Assembly (NCBI GenBank): GCA_023398955.1
Contig: JAEWRL010000087.1
Location: 83,810 to 147,809, forward strand
Length of the DNA stretch: 64,000 bases
Source of the DNA: Pseudomonadota bacterium
Lineage (GTDB): Bacteria; Myxococcota_A; Polyangia; Polyangiales; Polyangiaceae
Direction of reading: 5' to 3'
Under the pieces are notes generated by a model. It worked only from the letters and a program-made list of their open reading frames with translations. It was not told the DNA's origin and searched no databases. A program made the position numbers and the translations under genes. How positions within the stretch are numbered: position 1 is the first letter of the stretch; each line of letters starts with the position of its first letter. Below are positions 9,031 to 17,450 of this stretch, in pieces.

Positions 9031-9849
9031 GATGTAACCTTTCGTTGAATTCGGAGTTGGCGGCTTCTCTGCAGAGGGCGCAGTGGTGAATTTTCCGCTC
9101 CCATTGGTGCAGGTGGGGATGATGGTGGTCGCGTTCTGGTCTCGTAGGGCGCAGCAGGTGCACACGGCGGCTCGACCGTTCCGACGGAACGCGACGGTAC
9201 GGCCCCGTGCCATCGCACGCGACGGTACGGCCCCGTGCCATCGCACACGTCGCCCGGGTCCATTCTTCCACGATGCAGGCCCCGCGGGCCTCCGCGGCCC
9301 TTTGATCTAGTCGCCGGGTACAAGGGCGGTAGTCCCCCGGTTGCTCGGCGCAGAACGGCTCCCAGCACCGGACGAGAATGGCCAGATCAAGACAGACTGC
9401 AATAATGCGGTTCGAGGGGGACGTGCACGTTCCCTCACCGGTTACTCGGTGCCCGCGTAGACTCAGGGTCACGTGCGCTGGAAGGCCGAGCGAGAGTCGT
9501 GAGGCGTACGAACGACCCGCCATGAGAATCGAGATTCCCGATCTGCCCCTCGCCACGCGGCTCGTCCTCGGGGGTTGCGGATTGAGCGTCACCACCGATT
9601 CGACGCATGTGCCTCCGTTGCTGGCCAGTTGGCTGGGTCTCGCTGACGTTTATCAACAGAAGTGTCGCAGCGCTCACGCCGCTGGGGTGAGATTCTCCTA
9701 TTATTGATGGTTATAATGCTGAGATTCCAGGTATCGTTGCACCCTCCGGAGGGGCGACACCTGGTGAGTGTGGACATGGGTCATATTCCGTGCTCTGGTC
9801 TCGGCTCGGACGACGCCCGCCCCAGCGACGAGGGCTAGGTCGACTCGGC
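9031..9849. other. Gene-poor stretch upstream of the sugar dehydrogenase
   Basis: It contains a 28-bp tandem duplication and a minus-strand frame (about 9595-8933) with several Cys residues that I could not support as a gene. It may be remnant coding DNA. Confidence 0.4.
9191..9246. repeat. 28-bp direct tandem duplication
   Basis: Two identical 28-base units beginning GCGACGGTACGG and ending CATCGCAC lie head to tail at 9191-9218 and 9219-9246. A partial third similarity (CCGACGGAAC) precedes them. They sit about 160 bases before the sugar dehydrogenase start, in its likely promoter or leader region. Confidence 0.9.
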
Positions 9850-10097
9850 TGAGGTTTGGGGCTTCACCATCGGAGGGTTTCTGCCGCGATAAATGAGAGT
9901 ATGCCACGCGGTTCTCTTGAATGGCACGGCGCTCGGCCACCGAATGTGCGGCGATCCTCGATGCATGTCGAGTCAATAACCTGGAGGATTCGCTGCTTCT
10001 GTCCCGGGGCCGCACGCTGCGCCTGCGCACGGTCGCCATGCTGACCGCCATGGTCCTGCGCCTCAACGATCCGGGCTCGCGCTCGGGCCGGACTTGA
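9850..10097 (+). pseudogene. Decayed four-helix-bundle (S23/IVS-type) protein fragment, copy 1
   Basis: Read in one plus-strand frame, this gives a segment with two internal stops: SEGFCRDK, stop, EYATRFS, stop, MARRSATECAAILDACR, then a tail including RTVAMLTAMVLRLNDPG. The pattern (SEGF..R.K, a SATECAAILD helix and a final VAMLTAMV helix) fits the four-helix-bundle protein family related to the 23S rRNA intervening-sequence protein, common in myxobacteria. The N-terminal helix and start are missing or unrecognisable. A related fragment lies at 13750, and similarity continues about 30 bases past both stops. Confidence 0.6.
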
Positions 10098-10473
10098 CTG
10101 GGCACGAGCTTTGGGGCGCTGTACTTGGTTCCTCGCCAAGGTTGGCAGGATTCCTTTCCAGCGTTCTCATGGCTGCCCGCGATTAGCCGCCACCAATCAG
10201 GCTTCCGGACTCCGAGCTGATGTCTGACCGCTCAAGGCCTCGTTGGTTTCGGCTACGCCAGGTAAGGGCCATAGATGAGTCGCGGGTAGGGAGGTGATCA
10301 CCGTAGGAGGCTCCGGGAATGGACTTAGTCGCTAGACGAGGAGCCGCACGGCGCCATGCAGTGCATGGGGTGACCACCAGAGGTCACCTTCGCGAGGTGA
10401 ACACATGCCAACCGAGCGCCCAGCAGTCGAGGAGTCTTGGGTGGGAGAATCCCCGCCAGTGAGCTCGGGGTGA
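10098..10473. other. Intergenic region, no supported gene
   Basis: I see no gene here. The first 35 bases match the sequence after the other four-helix-bundle fragment. The last bases hold GGGGTGA just before the ATG at 10474. Confidence 0.4.
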
Positions 10474-10722
10474 ATGATGATGCAATGCGAGAAGGAGCTT
10501 CGGGAAGCCAAGGCCCGCCTCGACAGCTTCAAGTCGAGGGTGGATGCCGCATCGCGTCAGCTCGAGGAGCACAGGGCGCTTGCGCACAATGCTCGGCTGG
10601 CGCGCGCGCTCCTCAAGGTCGTCGTGGTGGAGCTTGCGTTCGATATCCAGCTCTTCGAACGGCTTGCTCAAGAAGTTGTCAGCGGCGAGCCGCCCGAAGC
10701 CCCCGAGGAGAGCCGAGCCTAG
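10474..10722 (+). CDS. Small coiled-coil hypothetical protein (82 aa)
   Basis: The frame begins with three consecutive ATG codons, preceded by GGGGTGA, a fair ribosome binding site. The product is charged and helical, with a coiled-coil-like heptad pattern (about residues 5-40: KELREAKARLDSFKSRV), and ends in a Glu/Pro-rich tail. No signal peptide or known domain is seen. A longer minus-strand frame covers the same DNA but looks like an antisense shadow. Confidence 0.4.
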   Translation: MMMQCEKELREAKARLDSFKSRVDAASRQLEEHRALAHNARLARALLKVVVVELAFDIQLFERLAQEVVSGEPPEAPEESRA

Positions 10723-11050
10723 GGGTGCCGAGGCTTGGCTTCGGTTGTTGATCCGAATCTGGTGCGGAGTTCGTCTGGCTGTCCCGCTTCGATTTGGCGG
10801 GTAGCCAGGAAGCCGCTCCAAGGCCGTCCCCGCCTCGCCTTGGGTCGCGGAGCTCGGAGCGCCGTCGGAGCGAGCGCTGCTGGCTCGTGTAGTGGGGAAA
10901 TCGGGGGAAGACCGAAGGGTCAGGAAAGTGACGCAGGCTTTGACTTGCATCGAGGGGCCATTCGGATCTACCGGGAGAGGATCCGGAGGGTCCTTTGTCG
11001 ATCTGTTTGGCCCTCCGGCTTCTCGTTCTCTCAGCAGGAGCAGGTGCGGA
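10723..11050. other. Spacer before the porin gene
   Basis: No supported gene. The porin frame stays open upstream to 10892, but that part looks untranslated. AGGAG occurs about ten bases before the porin ATG. Confidence 0.4.
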
Positions 11051-12499
11051 ATGAAGCGTACGGCGGTCATGAGTCTCATCGCTGCAATCGGAGCCTATTC
11101 GGGCCTCGCCTTAGGTCAGGCTGCTCCAGCCGCCGCGGAGGATCCGGTGGAGGAAGAGGCCGTAGGACGGGCAACTCGCGATGCTGCTGAGGAACCGGTG
11201 CCACGCGAAGCGGTGCCGAGCGCGCCTGAGGGCGAGCTTGCCGCGCCGCGCGGTCTGGAAGAGGCTGTTTCGGCCGAGCCCTCCCCTGCTGAAAGCCTGG
11301 TCTCCCCCTCTCCCGGGCTCACCCTGGGCGGTCCCGGGACGGAGGCATCGCCGGTTGCTCCTGCTCCTGCAGCGCTGCCCGATGCGGAGGCTCCTCCAGC
11401 CGAGCCGTCCTTCAAGTTCTATGGGCACGCGCGCCTCGATAGCACTTACGCGACCGGGCGTATGGGGAACACTCAGCTCGGCTTCTGGGCGCGTTCTCCC
11501 GACGCAGACGGTGACTATACCCCTGAGTTCACCATGTATCCCCGTTGGAGTCGCCTCGGCGTTGACTGGAATGGTGGGGGCCTTGGCGGCGATGTGGCGA
11601 CGCTTGGCGCGAAGATCGAGATCGATTTCCACGGCGGGGGTTCCGAGTCACGCGCGGTGCCGCGCATGCGCCATGCCTATGGCACGGTTCAGATCGGCGA
11701 CGTCACGTTTCTTGGTGGCCAGACTTGGGATCTATTTGCTCCATTGATCGCTGGCGGGATGGAAAATGCGATCTTGTGGTACGGGGGAAACCTGGGGGAT
11801 CGTCGCCCGCAGCTCCGAGTCACCTACGCGCCTGATTTGGGCCCCGTTGGCCTCGTAATGGCGGCCGCCGCAGCGCAGAGCGGGGCTGTGGACATGGAGG
11901 ACGTCGACGGGGATGGCGTGATGGACGGCAATGCCTGGGCAAAGCCTGCGGCTCAGGGTCTCGTGGAGCTGAGGATCAGGGCTTTTGGCGAGAAGCCGCT
12001 CCGCGTGGGCGCGTCAGGGCACTACGGTGGCAAGACAATCCAGGTCGCCGGTGAAGAGGAGACCTTCGATGTCTTTGCCGCCGTCGGGCATGTCGAGGTC
12101 CCGGTGAGCATTCTGACCGTTCGCGCGGAGGTGTGGGCGGGGGAGAATGTGAACGACTTGCGTGGGGGGATCGGACAGGGCATCGCGATCACCAGGAACG
12201 TCCAGAACGCTGAGGCGATCGACGACGCAGAAGCGATAGAGGCCAGGGGTGGCTGGGCGCACGTCAATCTGGTGCCGGTCGACTGGTACTCCGTCACCCT
12301 CGGGATCGGCCTGGATAACCCACGGGAGGTGGGCTCCGGAGCGCGCACCAAGAACACCACCTTCAACTTTGCCAACGTCTTCAAGCCGTGGCAGCCCGTG
12401 TCGCTTGGTTTGACTCTCGACCGTTATCACACCAAGTACCAGGGCGGAGACACCGCGAAGGTGAACCGCATCACCGCGTCGACGATGGTGTCGTTCTGA
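11051..12499 (+). CDS. Outer-membrane porin, DcaP-like
   Basis: A 482-residue protein. ATG 11051 is chosen because it begins a signal peptide (MKRTAVMSLIAAIGAYSG...). About 85 residues of Ala/Pro/Glu-rich periplasmic sequence follow, then a beta-barrel starting near FKFYGHARLDSTYATGR with many alternating strands, ending in a terminal Phe (STMVSF) as outer-membrane barrels do. NTQLGFWAR and the central layout resemble DcaP-type porins, which pass small, often anionic, solutes. The N-terminal helical stretch is also typical of DcaP. The substrate cannot be deduced. No operon partner: the next gene converges. Confidence 0.7.
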   Translation: MKRTAVMSLIAAIGAYSGLALGQAAPAAAEDPVEEEAVGRATRDAAEEPVPREAVPSAPEGELAAPRGLEEAVSAEPSPAESLVSPSPGLTLGGPGTEASPVAPAPAALPDAEAPPAEPSFKFYGHARLDSTYATGRMGNTQLGFWARSPDADGDYTPEFTMYPRWSRLGVDWNGGGLGGDVATLGAKIEIDFHGGGSESRAVPRMRHAYGTVQIGDVTFLGGQTWDLFAPLIAGGMENAILWYGGNLGDRRPQLRVTYAPDLGPVGLVMAAAAAQSGAVDMEDVDGDGVMDGNAWAKPAAQGLVELRIRAFGEKPLRVGASGHYGGKTIQVAGEEETFDVFAAVGHVEVPVSILTVRAEVWAGENVNDLRGGIGQGIAITRNVQNAEAIDDAEAIEARGGWAHVNLVPVDWYSVTLGIGLDNPREVGSGARTKNTTFNFANVFKPWQPVSLGLTLDRYHTKYQGGDTAKVNRITASTMVSF

Positions 12500-12556
12500 C
12501 GGACCGCGGAGGCGCCGATCGGCGAGTACCGTGACCGAGCACGGGGGGAGCGCGGG

Positions 12557-13426
12557 CTAGGGTTGGCTCGCCTCCTCAGCGGCCAGGCTCTTGAGATCGA
12601 GCATTTCCTCCACGTCCGGTTGAACCACGAGCTCTACCCGGCGGTTTCGCCGGCGGCCCGGGGCCGTGGAGTTCGTGGCGACGGGATCCGTAGCGGCGTA
12701 ACCAGCGGCGCTCCAGCGGTTGATGTCGAGCGCCTTGCCTCCCTGGGCCTGGGTGGCGAACAGGAGAACCTCACGCGCCCGCATCAACGAGAGTCCCCAG
12801 TTGTCCTTGAACTCTTCGGCGGTGCGCACGACGGGTTGATTGTCCGTGTGTCCCGCGACCTGGTAGTAGCGCTCGGCGAGGGCTGGATCGGAGGCCAGCA
12901 CCTGCGTGACCCTCTCGAGTACGGACTCGCCAGACTTGCTGAGGCTGGCGCTGCCAGGGGCGAAGAGGACGTCGCCGGGCAAGGAGATCACCATCTTGTT
13001 GTGGCGAATCCTCACTTCCAGGCCCATGTCCGTCAGCGCTCGCAGCTTTTGGCGCAGCATGTCGAATCGAGCTCTCACGCGTTCAAGGAGTGCTGCCTGC
13101 TCCTCGGCGGCATCGAGCAGCGCCTGGAGCTCTTCAGCCCTGGTCTGCTCGGACTGCAAGGAGAGCCCCTGCTGGTGGAGGGCGCCCCGCAGCTGAGTCG
13201 CTTCGGTGCGTGCCGCCTCGAGCTGCGCTCTGTGTTCCTGGCATTGCTGTCCCAGCGCCTCGTACCTGCTCAGTTGCGCCTGCCACTCCTGCTCGGAATG
13301 CCCACAACCCGCGGCTCCCATGCCCGCCAAGCTGCCCAAGATCATCAAAGGTCCCCAGCTCGCGCCATCGGGCATCCGTCGCAGAGGGAACGAACTCTGC
13401 TCACCACCACGTTTCAGCGGATTCAT
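12557..13426 (-). CDS. OmpA-family peptidoglycan-associated lipoprotein with coiled coil
   Basis: A 289-residue protein from ATG 13426. A lipoprotein-type signal lies early (MILGSLAGMGAAGC), with ATG 13375 as a closer start. Then comes a long coiled coil (about residues 40-125, rich in Gln, Glu and Leu) and a C-terminal OmpA/MotB domain with FAPGSASLSKSGESVL, VAGHTDNQPV and NWGLSLMRAREV, the peptidoglycan-binding motifs. It probably tethers the outer membrane to the cell wall. It converges with the porin gene across 57 bases. Confidence 0.8.
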   Translation of the reverse strand: MNPLKRGGEQSSFPLRRMPDGASWGPLMILGSLAGMGAAGCGHSEQEWQAQLSRYEALGQQCQEHRAQLEAARTEATQLRGALHQQGLSLQSEQTRAEELQALLDAAEEQAALLERVRARFDMLRQKLRALTDMGLEVRIRHNKMVISLPGDVLFAPGSASLSKSGESVLERVTQVLASDPALAERYYQVAGHTDNQPVVRTAEEFKDNWGLSLMRAREVLLFATQAQGGKALDINRWSAAGYAATDPVATNSTAPGRRRNRRVELVVQPDVEEMLDLKSLAAEEASQP

Positions 13427-14001
13427 GTCCACGATGTTCGCACATCGGGGCGACGCCGGTCGAGCTCGTTGTTCCACGGCCTGCCACGCTCGCTCGATCC
13501 ATCTGAGCTGTGTGATGAACCCCGGGCCACGACCGTTTGAGGGAGCGCCGGGGTGGATGCTCCCCGACGTGTAGGCTCCTTGGCATGGAACTCGCTTGTA
13601 TGCTGCACAGCCTAAGTACAGGTCCCCGGAAGAAAGCACCCACAGAAGTTGGCCCAAGGCGGGCATCAGGTGCTCGTGGGTGGGGGTTCTCGATCCTGCA
13701 GCGCCGACGCCTGACTGCGCCCAGGCTTCGACGACCTTTAGGACCGCTCGGGCACCGAATGTGCGGCGATCTCGCGGATTCGGAGCTTCTGTCCCGGGTT
13801 CGCACGCTGCTCCAGCGCATGGTCGCCATGCTGACCGCCTTGGTCCTGCACCTCAACGACCCGGGCTCGGGCTCGACTTGAGTGGGTACGAACTTTTGGG
13901 GAGCTGTACTACACTCGCAAGGCGAACCGCTTCGTGTGCACGAAGGCCCTCGACGTGCCGCGGGAGCATCGGACGCTCCCAATTCGTCGGTCATTGCCGT
14001 G
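13427..14001. other. Gene-poor stretch holding a decayed gene fragment
   Basis: Apart from the four-helix-bundle remnant at 13750-13881, I see no gene between the OmpA-type lipoprotein and the radical SAM gene end. Confidence 0.4.
13750..13881 (+). pseudogene. Decayed four-helix-bundle protein fragment, copy 2
   Basis: This is the second degraded copy, related to 9945-10097. It reads TECAAI in one frame; after a deletion of about 28 bases relative to copy 1 the frame changes, giving DLADSELLSRVRTLL and VAMLTALVLHLNDPGSG before the stop. Similarity continues past the stop. The upstream part of the gene is not recognisable. Confidence 0.55.
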
Positions 14002-15120
14002 TCAGTGAACCATGGGCAGCCGCTTCGGTGGCTTGCCCTCGCGCGCCTCTTTCTCCTGGAGCTGCCGCCAGTAGCAGTACGGATTGTCCCTGACGGGACC
14101 GCCTTCGGCATAGGTCGTCCAGGTACAGCCTCCGCGACACACCTCCGCGTAGTCGCAGGTCCGGCAGAACCCTCCCAGTGATTCTACTGTGAACTCCCGG
14201 TTGTAGGCAAAGGCACCTTTCCTATTCCAGATCTCTGCCAGTGATGTCTTACGGATGTTGCCTTCGATGAAACGGTCGGTTCCGTTCATCTCCGAGGGCA
14301 GCGACAGGCAACCCTTGATATTGCCATTGCTCTCTATCCCAAGCACGGAACAACCGGCGGAGCATCCTGTCCAGAAGGGGATATCGGGCGCGTGAGTGCG
14401 AAGTCCCTCTTCCGGTTCGCCATAGTAGCCCACGTCATGCCCTGGGTACACTCGGGGCATCTCTCCGTCAGCGCACATCTTCGAGATGAGAGGGACGACA
14501 GTCAGGAGATCCTCCGGCTGCATCAGGAGGCTACGGTTGTCTGCCATGTTTCCAGTAGGGGTGGCGAATTGGAGCTGCCATCGCTTCACCCCTCGGTCGC
14601 GAATGAACTCGCGCAGGGCCGGCAGCTCCTCCATGTTTCGATTGTTGACGGTAGTGACGAGGCTCACCTTCAGCCCAGCAGCCTTCGCGTGCTCGATGGC
14701 ATCCAGCACGTTTTGCCACTGGCCCTTTACCCTTCGTTGGTACTCATGGGTTTCCTGGAAACCGTCGAGGCTGAACGCCACGCTCTCGAGCCCAATCGTC
14801 TTGGCGAGCCGGGCCGTCTTGGCGTTGAAGAGAATGCCATTGCTGATCATCCCCGTGGTTATCCCGAGCTCGATGAGCTTCTCGGCGATGAGCGGCCAGT
14901 CCTTGCGCATCAAGGGCTCACCGCCGGAGAGAGTTACGAACCTGCACTTGGCAGCGGCCAGCTGGCGACAAAGGTCGAGCGCCTCCCCCAGGCTGAGCTC
15001 GTCGTCCCGCGCCTTGCCTGCGCGGCTGCCGCAATGGCGACAGCGTAGCCCACACTGGAGCGTGAGCTCCCACACGGCCACCCTTGGCGTGAACCCAAGC
15101 TTCTTGAGCAATTTGATCAT
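14002..15120 (-). CDS. Radical SAM/SPASM domain enzyme, probable peptide or protein maturase
   Basis: A 372-residue enzyme. The radical SAM core carries the Fe-S/AdoMet motif CGLRCRHC (Cys23, 27, 30) and SGGEP at 65-69. The C-terminal SPASM domain has Cys253, 257, 271, 319, 322, 328, 332 and 349, enough for two auxiliary Fe-S clusters, with the signature CRTCDYAEVCRGGC. SPASM enzymes usually modify peptides or proteins (thioether or C-C crosslinks, epimerisation), or mature partner enzymes. ATG 15120 has GAGGA about nine bases upstream, starts just before the core, and overlaps the stop of a small frame (ATGA). The divergent neighbour encodes a seven-repeat Cys-rich lipoprotein, a natural candidate substrate; that link is inference. 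Confidence 0.85.
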   Translation of the reverse strand: MIKLLKKLGFTPRVAVWELTLQCGLRCRHCGSRAGKARDDELSLGEALDLCRQLAAAKCRFVTLSGGEPLMRKDWPLIAEKLIELGITTGMISNGILFNAKTARLAKTIGLESVAFSLDGFQETHEYQRRVKGQWQNVLDAIEHAKAAGLKVSLVTTVNNRNMEELPALREFIRDRGVKRWQLQFATPTGNMADNRSLLMQPEDLLTVVPLISKMCADGEMPRVYPGHDVGYYGEPEEGLRTHAPDIPFWTGCSAGCSVLGIESNGNIKGCLSLPSEMNGTDRFIEGNIRKTSLAEIWNRKGAFAYNREFTVESLGGFCRTCDYAEVCRGGCTWTTYAEGGPVRDNPYCYWRQLQEKEAREGKPPKRLPMVH

Positions 15121-15308
15121 CTCAGAACCGTCCTCATTGCGAGCAGCCCCACCGAGGCGCCATCCGGAATGCTGAAGCCGTTCAAGGACCATGCCGACCG
15201 GAGCTCGTCGGACAGCCATGGTCTACGACGCCAGTCCCGAGCCCATAACCGACTATCGTCACGGTGCACCCCCAGGTAAGCGGGACGCCGGATGTTCAGT
15301 TCGGACAT
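15117..15308 (-). CDS. Possible small protein coupled to the radical SAM gene (63 aa)
   Basis: From ATG 15308 (AGGA five bases upstream) the frame encodes 63 residues beginning MSELNIRRPAYLG. They are rich in Arg, Trp and Asp and contain no Cys. Its stop overlaps the start of the radical SAM gene as ATGA. It could be a leader peptide, a peptide chaperone or precursor for the enzyme, or chance. The radical SAM frame also stays open through this DNA from 15219, so only one reading can be right. Confidence 0.35.
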   Translation of the reverse strand: MSELNIRRPAYLGVHRDDSRLWARDWRRRPWLSDELRSAWSLNGFSIPDGASVGLLAMRTVLR

Positions 15309-15545
15309 TGCGATCCTGGGGCGCGCCAAGCTGGGCCAAACCGCCGCGCCTCACGCCTCGTATGGGGGACAACAAATCGCGCAGATTGTGCGTTGGTGCG
15401 CTTGGGTGCGCGTGAATTGCGCGATTCCTGAGAGGCGCCGGCTCGTGGCTCTCGTTTCGTTCCCTATTTCCTCGGCAGGGATCTTGCTCCACTCTGGTTG
15501 CGCAGAGTGCCGACGCCTTTCGTTCCTACGCGCACGGGCAATGTC
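15121..15545. other. Divergent control region between radical SAM and repeat lipoprotein genes
   Basis: This 425-base stretch separates the two divergent starts and partly holds the small frame above. Promoters for both genes should lie here. No clear consensus or operator is visible. Confidence 0.4.
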
Positions 15546-16574
15546 ATGACCAACCGCCATTCCGAGCTGCTCAAACACTTCCTGGAAACAGTATGCGGGG
15601 ACCTCGAGCGGCGGCGCCGACCGCAAACGTGGTCGAGCTTCAAGGCGGCATTCACCGCCTCAGCGGTAGGTCTGGGCCTGGCACTTGGGGGCTGCAGCAG
15701 CGGTGGGGAAGACCAGAGCATTTGCTCGGGTGCCGACTGCTCCGACTCCACGGAGTCGTGCGACGATGGCGTCGACAACGACGGCAACGGCTTCATCGAT
15801 TGTGCCGATGCTGGCTGCAGTGAAGCAGCCGAGTGCAACCACGGGCTCCCTCGCGAGGAAGACTGCAGTAGGGCGGGGGATGAAGACGGCAACGACCTTG
15901 CAGACTGCGAGGACCCGGCTTGTGCGGACAGCCTTCAGTGCGGCTCCGTGCCCGAGTATGGGGTCGTGTTGCAAGAGAATTGTGACGTGGTGGGTGACGA
16001 AGACGGCAACGGGCTCGCTGACTGCGGCGACCCGGCGTGCGAGGACAGCACGCAGTGCGGTGCTGTCGGCCTTTACGGCATTGTCATGGAAGAGAATTGC
16101 GACGAGGTGGGCGACGAGGATCGCAATGGGTTTGCTGATTGCGAGGACCCGGTCTGCGAAGACAGCCTGCAGTGCGGCACGGTCGACCTCTATGGCATCT
16201 TCATGGAGGAGGATTGCTCGAGGACAGGCGACGAGGACGGCAATGGGTTGGCAGACTGCGGCGACCCAGCGTGCAAGGATAGCCTGCAATGTGGGGCAGT
16301 CGCCGAGTACGGCATGGTGCTGGAGGAAGACTGCACCACCGAAGGCGACGAGGATCGGAACGGGTTGGCAGACTGTGCCGACCCCGTCTGCGCTGACAGT
16401 CTGCAATGCGGAGCCGTGAGCCGCTACGCCATGCCCATAGAAGAGGACTGCTCCGCGGCGGGAGACGAGGACGGGAATGGCTTAGAGGACTGTGAGGACC
16501 CCGTGTGCCTGAGCACCCTCGAATGCGGCGCAATGCCCCTTTACGCTGCCCCGATGGATCCAAGAGAGAGGTGA
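15546..16574 (+). CDS. Lipoprotein of seven four-cysteine repeats
   Basis: A 342-residue protein. An unusually long N-region (about 32 residues, Arg-rich at 22-25) precedes a hydrophobic segment and lipobox ending LALGGC (Cys50). From Cys72 it is built of seven units, each with the spacing C-x13-C-x4-C-x5-C; units two to seven recur every 39 residues (Cys107, 146, 185, 224, 263, 302). The core reads GDEDGNGLADCGDPAC, an acidic Ca2+-loop-like segment, and each unit is joined by a linker of the type LYGIVMEENC or RYAMPIEEDC. It would sit outside the cytoplasm with 28 repeat cysteines. It is divergent from the radical SAM/SPASM gene and so may be its substrate. ATG 15546 is preferred over TTG 15498, though neither has a strong ribosome binding site. 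Confidence 0.75.
   Translation: MTNRHSELLKHFLETVCGDLERRRRPQTWSSFKAAFTASAVGLGLALGGCSSGGEDQSICSGADCSDSTESCDDGVDNDGNGFIDCADAGCSEAAECNHGLPREEDCSRAGDEDGNDLADCEDPACADSLQCGSVPEYGVVLQENCDVVGDEDGNGLADCGDPACEDSTQCGAVGLYGIVMEENCDEVGDEDRNGFADCEDPVCEDSLQCGTVDLYGIFMEEDCSRTGDEDGNGLADCGDPACKDSLQCGAVAEYGMVLEEDCTTEGDEDRNGLADCADPVCADSLQCGAVSRYAMPIEEDCSAAGDEDGNGLEDCEDPVCLSTLECGAMPLYAAPMDPRER
15759..16571 (+). repeat. 117-bp tandem coding repeat
   Basis: Units begin at 15864, 15981, 16098, 16215, 16332 and 16449, each 117 bp and each starting at the Cys codon after the acidic pair. A shorter, more diverged first unit begins at 15759. The repeat is in frame, so copy number could change without breaking the protein. 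Confidence 0.85.
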
Positions 16575-16856
16575 CGCCCGGTCTGGCGGGACGTTCCGCG
16601 CTTCCTCGGGCCAGGGTACCTCCTCCTCCAGCGGCATCACCGGGGCAGGACACGCATTCGGCGCATTCTCGCCCGCTTTGGGGAGCAGTGACGTTCGGGG
16701 CAGGCCAGGGAATGTGGTATCCGCTGCCGCTATCCCCCCGTCGATGCGCTGGCGTTGCGGATATGCAGACCTGGGATCTGCTGTGGCGGCGACGACGCAT
16801 CGGGCGAGGGGACAAAGGCCGGCAGCGTTCGCGAACGAACGCCGACGCCGGTCGGT

Positions 16857-17450
16857 CTAGAAGGCCGCGCCCGCGCCGACGCCGAGGATCAGCCCATTGC
16901 CGTTCCAGTCGGTTTCCGTGCCGCCCGTCTCTGTCGTGATGTTGAAGATCGCGTAACGCGCTTGCCCACTGAGGTACCAACTGCCCATGCTGTAAAGTGC
17001 TTGCGCGCCAATGGGGATCATGAGTCCACTTTCGTCTGCCTCGAAGCTGAGCCCGCCTCCAGTACTCTCGGTATAACCAGTCGCCGACCCAATGCCGAGC
17101 ATGGGGCGTAGTACGAACTGCGGGCTCAGCCCCAGATCGTACCCGACGTTAGCGCCGAACTGCATGATGTTCATCGACGTCTCAACTCCGCTCGTTTCTT
17201 CAGTCGATCCGAAGAAGTAGTTGAACTCGCCTCCCAGATACAGCCCGAACCCCAGCGTGTAGCCAGCGCCGAGCCCGAGCCCGAGCCCGTAAGGATTCGG
17301 AGGATCCTGATCATCGTCGCCCATGAAGATGCCATAGTTCAAGCCGCCACCGGCTTGGATCTTTCCCGCCGTGAAAGGCTCCGCAGCCGAGGCCGAAGCC
17401 GCGATTGCCAGACCAGCCAGTGTAATCAAGGAAACGAGTACTTTGCGCAT
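16857..17450 (-). CDS. Outer-membrane beta-barrel protein
   Basis: A 197-residue protein from ATG 17450, with GAGGAG about ten bases upstream. A signal peptide (MRKVLVSLITLAGLAIAAS) is followed by an eight-strand-like barrel full of alternating Gly and aromatic residues (LYLGGEFNYFFGS, FGANVGYDLGLS) and a terminal Phe. It fits the general OmpW/OmpX-like outer-membrane barrel class. No more specific role can be given. A GTG at 18 bases upstream overlaps the ribosome binding site and is less likely. Confidence 0.7.
   Translation of the reverse strand: MRKVLVSLITLAGLAIAASASAAEPFTAGKIQAGGGLNYGIFMGDDDQDPPNPYGLGLGLGAGYTLGFGLYLGGEFNYFFGSTEETSGVETSMNIMQFGANVGYDLGLSPQFVLRPMLGIGSATGYTESTGGGLSFEADESGLMIPIGAQALYSMGSWYLSGQARYAIFNITTETGGTETDWNGNGLILGVGAGAAF

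Noticed and set aside
8933..9595. Minus-strand frame with several Cys (WEPFCAEQPGDYRPC) before the sugar dehydrogenase
   Set aside because: It would overlap the dehydrogenase signal peptide and cross a 28-bp duplication; no known family. It may be remnant DNA.
10384..11079. 231-codon minus-strand frame opposite the small coiled-coil gene and the porin start
   Set aside because: Low-complexity sequence with no ribosome binding site; the plus-strand reading is more credible.
12513..12524. Perfect 12-bp palindrome CGCCGATCGGCG between convergent genes
   Set aside because: Too short and without loop or T run to be called a terminator; such palindromes are frequent at this GC.
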